Shown here in pieces: positions 61,270-64,000 of a stretch of DNA of 64,000 nt. Location of the stretch: positions 3,782,001 through 3,846,000 of the forward strand of contig NZ_CP133018.1 in the NCBI RefSeq assembly GCF_030866785.1, read 5' to 3'. The first letter of the stretch is position 1. Each line of letters opens with the position of its first letter. A program made the translations under genes and the position numbers. The stretch is from Agromyces protaetiae (GTDB lineage Bacteria; Actinomycetota; Actinomycetes; Actinomycetales; Microbacteriaceae). The notes under the pieces were generated by a model, which worked only from the letters and a program-made list of their open reading frames with translations, was not told the DNA's origin and ran no database searches.

Positions 61270-62402
61270 CGGCGGGCCACGATCGGCCAGGCGTCGACCA
61301 CGCGCTCATCCTCGACGACCCAGACGACGGAGTGCATGTTGACAGTGCCGCACGCGTGGTTCGGCCGGATTCGAACGAGCTCGCCGAGCTGCAGCGCACC
61401 GGCGTCGATCAGGAACCCGTGCTCCTCGTGTGCTGCGCTCAACGTCGCCGGCGAAGCCGGCAGGCTGCCGAAGCGCCCGTCGCCTCTCGCGCTGCCGTCA
61501 CCGCTCATGGCCTTCAGCCCCGCATCGACGATCAGGGTCTGGCCGCGTTCGACGCTGACGACGCGAGCGAGCACGGAGAGCGCACAGTCCGCTTCGTCGA
61601 TGACCTGGAGCCAGAGCTGATTGTCGTCACCGTAGACGTATGTCCCCGGCCGCATCTCGTTCACCCCCGGCACCATCGGCGCGCTCGAGGCACCCGGTGT
61701 GGAGCCGACGGAGACGCTCGCCACCGCGATGCCGCGGGCACGCACCGCGTCGGCCGCCTCCACCAGCACCGCTCCGACTCGCCGGCCGGCCGTGCTCCGC
61801 TCCTCGGGCGCGGCGCCGAGTCGCGCGAGCTGCCCCTCATGGGTGAACACCCCTTCGACGGCGATGCCCGGCATCCCGGCGATCCGCTCCGCCAGGTCGG
61901 CGACCGCCCCGGGCTCGGTCCCGGTCCGCCCGAGCCCGGTGTCCACTTCGATCCGGACGGGCACGACGACCCCGCGCTCGTGCGCCACCCGCGCGAGCTC
62001 GCTCGCGGCGCCGAACGAGTCGAGCCCGACGATCACGCGCGCGACCTCGTTGAGCCGAACGGCGGTCTCGACCCGGTCGCGCCCGATCGGCGGAAAGGCC
62101 CAGAACACGTCGGTGTGCCCGGCGCCGACGAGCGTCTCCGCTTCGAGCGCGGTCGCGCAGGTGAACCCGATCGCGCCGGCGTCGCGTTGCATCCGGGCGA
62201 CCTCGAGGCACTTCGTGGTCTTCCAGTGCGGTCGCAGGGCGACCTCGGCGCGCTCGGCGACGAGTGCCATCCGCGTGATGTTGCGCTCGAGGACCGTGCG
62301 CTCGACCAGCAGAGCGGGGGTCGGCAGCTGCGAGAGCGGCGCTCCGACGAATTCGGCGAGCCGATGCTGCGGCGAGTGGCTGGTCAACGAGTGGGTGGTC
62401 AA
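61266..62402 (-). CDS. D-threonine aldolase / D-serine dehydratase-like PLP enzyme
   Basis: 378 aa, alanine-racemase-like barrel plus the DSD1-type C-terminal domain. PLP lysine in LRPHWKTTKCLEVARMQ, barrel motifs VPVRIEVDTGLGRTG and GVFTHEGQL, PSTGA-like SVGSTPGAS, and the metal pair in IRPNHACGTVNMHS (His and Cys). These match D-threonine aldolase and eukaryotic-type D-serine dehydratase. TTG 62402 overlaps the ATPase stop (TTGA), so it is coupled. It may cleave a beta-hydroxy-D-amino acid delivered by the ABC system. Confidence 0.82.
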   Translation of the reverse strand: MTTHSLTSHSPQHRLAEFVGAPLSQLPTPALLVERTVLERNITRMALVAERAEVALRPHWKTTKCLEVARMQRDAGAIGFTCATALEAETLVGAGHTDVFWAFPPIGRDRVETAVRLNEVARVIVGLDSFGAASELARVAHERGVVVPVRIEVDTGLGRTGTEPGAVADLAERIAGMPGIAVEGVFTHEGQLARLGAAPEERSTAGRRVGAVLVEAADAVRARGIAVASVSVGSTPGASSAPMVPGVNEMRPGTYVYGDDNQLWLQVIDEADCALSVLARVVSVERGQTLIVDAGLKAMSGDGSARGDGRFGSLPASPATLSAAHEEHGFLIDAGALQLGELVRIRPNHACGTVNMHSVVWVVEDERVVDAWPIVARR

Positions 62403-63406
62403 ACCGTGGCTCCTTCATGCTGGCTGACGGTGACGAGATCGCCGACCGGGAAATGGCATGCGGCACTGCGCCCGTCTCCGAGCGACCTGAGTTGTGGCTC
62501 CTCGACCGCGCAGAGCTCCTGAGCGCGCCAGCATCGAGTGCGGAAGCGGCATCCGCTCGGCGGATTGCTCGGCGACGGCAGGTCGCCGGTCAGCACGATC
62601 CGCTCCCGACGCTCCCAGGGGTCCGCCGGCGGGGTCGCCGAGGCGAGCGCGAGCGTGTACGGGTGCGCGGGCCCGTCGAGCACGGCCTGCGTCGGGCCGA
62701 CCTCGACGATCTTCCCGAGGTACATCACGGCGGTGCGATCCGCGGAATGGCGGACCACCTCGAGATCGTGCGTGATCATCAGGAAGGTCGCGGCCCGCTG
62801 TTCCTTGAGGTCGAGCAGCAGGTTCAGCACCTGGGCCTGCACCGAGACGTCCAGGCCGGACACCGGCTCGTCGAGGACGAGCAGACTCGGCCCGAGCGCG
62901 AGCCCTCGGGCGAGCCCGATTCGTTGCCGCTGTCCACCGGAGAACTCATGCGGATACCGGCCGAGCGCCGCGCCTTCCATGCCGACGCTCTCCAGGAGCG
63001 AGGTCAGCACCGCATCCCCGCCGCGCCGGGGAAGCATCCCGTGTGCGCGCAGCGGCTCCGCGAGGATCTCGCGGACCGTCTGCCGCCCATTCAGCGACGA
63101 GTGGGGGTCCTGGAAGACGAACTGGATCTCCCGGCGAAGCCGGCGCAATCCGGCCCGGGACGGACGGGTCACGTCTTCGCCGCGGTACCGGATCACCCCG
63201 CCGGTGGGAACGTTCAGATGGACGAGCGCGCGGCCCATGGACGACTTCCCGCACCCGGACTCGCCGATGACCCCGAGGAACTCGTGCTCTCGAACCTGCA
63301 GGGAGAGCCCGTCGACCGCGCGGATGACCGGCCTGGCCCCCGCACGTCGACCCGGCGCCCGGAAGTGGACCTCGAGGTCGCGCACGTCGAGCAGTGGATC
63401 GTTCAT
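62399..63406 (-). CDS. Peptide-type ABC transporter ATPase (OppF/DppF-like)
   Basis: 335 aa. Walker A GVIGESGCGKSSMGRAL, Q-loop FVFQDPHSSLNGR, signature EFSGGQRQRIGLARGLAL, Walker B LLVLDEPVSGLDVSVQ, and the C-terminal oligopeptide domain with CRFRTRCWRAQELC. ATG 63406 gives the usual start and overlaps the preceding ATPase stop (ATGA); the frame runs on upstream but only antisense to that gene's logic. Confidence 0.9.
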   Translation of the reverse strand: MNDPLLDVRDLEVHFRAPGRRAGARPVIRAVDGLSLQVREHEFLGVIGESGCGKSSMGRALVHLNVPTGGVIRYRGEDVTRPSRAGLRRLRREIQFVFQDPHSSLNGRQTVREILAEPLRAHGMLPRRGGDAVLTSLLESVGMEGAALGRYPHEFSGGQRQRIGLARGLALGPSLLVLDEPVSGLDVSVQAQVLNLLLDLKEQRAATFLMITHDLEVVRHSADRTAVMYLGKIVEVGPTQAVLDGPAHPYTLALASATPPADPWERRERIVLTGDLPSPSNPPSGCRFRTRCWRAQELCAVEEPQLRSLGDGRSAACHFPVGDLVTVSQHEGATV

Positions 63407-64000
63407 TGGAAGGTCCCTTCCGCGTACTGGTTCCGGAAATGACACGCGCTGAGCCGGCCGTCCGCGGAGGACCGCAGCGGTGGCCTCTCGCTCCGACATC
63501 GTTCGTCCTTGAGCGGGAACGAGCATCGTGGCGCGAAGGGGCATCCGTCGCCCACCGAGCCGGGGGCGGGTGGCCGGCCGGGAATGGTGGGCAGGCGTGC
63601 CCCCGGCGGCGTCGCCCCCGGCCGGCTCGCCATCAGCGCGCGCGTGTAGGGGTGATGGCTGTTCGCGAAGACCGCCTCCGTCGATGCCGTCTCCATCACT
63701 CGACCCGCGTACATGACGATGGTGCGACCGGCGATCTGCGCGATCAGCCCGAGATCGTGCGTGATGAACAGGACCGAGATGCCGAGCTCCGCGCGGGCGC
63801 GGGTGAGCACGTCGAGCACCTGCGCCTGGATCGTGGCATCGAGCGCCGTCGTGCTCTCATCGGCGATGAGGAGCTCGGGATCGTTGACGAGCGCCATCGC
63901 GATCACGGCGCGCTGACGCATGCCGCCCGACCACTGATGGGGGTACTGTTCGGCGCGGGCAGCGGTGTCCGGGACGCCGACGAGTCCGAGCATGTCCAGA
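63403..64000 (-). CDS. Peptide-type ABC transporter ATPase (OppD/DppD-like), 5' end outside window
   Basis: The visible C-terminal 198 residues hold the signature QWSGGMRQRAVIAMALVNDP, Walker B LLIADESTTALDATIQAQVL, the H-loop FITHDLGLIAQIAG and the oligopeptide C-terminal motif GCPFAPRCSFPLKDERC. Walker A lies beyond 64000. It overlaps the OppF-like gene by four bases. Binding protein and permeases are presumably further right. Confidence 0.9.
   Translation of the reverse strand, partial: LDMLGLVGVPDTAARAEQYPHQWSGGMRQRAVIAMALVNDPELLIADESTTALDATIQAQVLDVLTRARAELGISVLFITHDLGLIAQIAGRTIVMYAGRVMETASTEAVFANSHHPYTRALMASRPGATPPGARLPTIPGRPPAPGSVGDGCPFAPRCSFPLKDERCRSERPPLRSSADGRLSACHFRNQYAEGTFQ

Overview
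The window is high-GC DNA with frequent GTG and TTG starts, ATGA/GTGA gene overlaps, AGGAG-type ribosome sites and several start codons six bases after a -10 box. This fits an actinobacterium, most likely a Microbacteriaceae-type soil or plant-associated organism. That placement is an inference from gene content and style; no rRNA or full tRNA is present.

Layout. (1) 1-8724 is a galactan-utilisation locus: a secreted GH53 endo-galactanase (cut by the window edge), a divergent sugar ABC transporter (binding lipoprotein plus two permeases), a GH2 beta-galactosidase and a LacI regulator. (2) 9432-21433 is a decayed mobile island. It is bounded by two 166-bp direct repeats that each end in the 3' part of a tRNA-Gly(CCC) gene. 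It carries a MobF relaxase without its helicase part, zinc-finger and HTH genes, a TetR regulator, a stack of displaced Rhs (YD-repeat) toxin tips with immunity genes, and a small toxin-antitoxin pair at its right edge. (3) 21434-30402 continues the accessory region: an AbiEi/AbiEii-like pair, more Rhs tip/immunity pairs (Ntox50 and Imm26 types among them), IS3 and IS5 remnants, and membrane proteins of unknown role. (4) 30554-41720 is an alpha-galactoside locus: LacI, GH36 alpha-galactosidase, two permeases, a binding lipoprotein and a large wall-anchored glycoside hydrolase with an LANTG sorting signal. (5) 42371-45292 holds a MerR regulator, a membrane protein and a DUF1254/DUF1214 protein. 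(6) 45431-53132 is a sugar or sugar-acid locus: FGGY kinase, ABC transporter, MocR regulator, 6-phosphogluconate dehydrogenase and a SIS-domain hexuloisomerase. (7) 53324-56910 holds a frameshifted alkylsulfatase and a SulP transporter. (8) 57056-64000 holds an amidohydrolase, IclR, a DapA-like lyase, RidA, a DUF4862-like protein, a D-threonine-aldolase-like enzyme and two peptide-type ABC ATPases.

The most unusual part is about 13.2-29.1 kb. At least eight Rhs C-terminal tips or tip remnants lie on one strand. Several are fused to near-identical copies of the Rhs core end, and most are followed by a different immunity gene that overlaps the tip stop codon. No full-length Rhs gene is visible, so this looks like a silent, partly eroded store of toxin tips. 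Two tips (C and G) share a motif but have unrelated immunity proteins and match no toxin family I can name.
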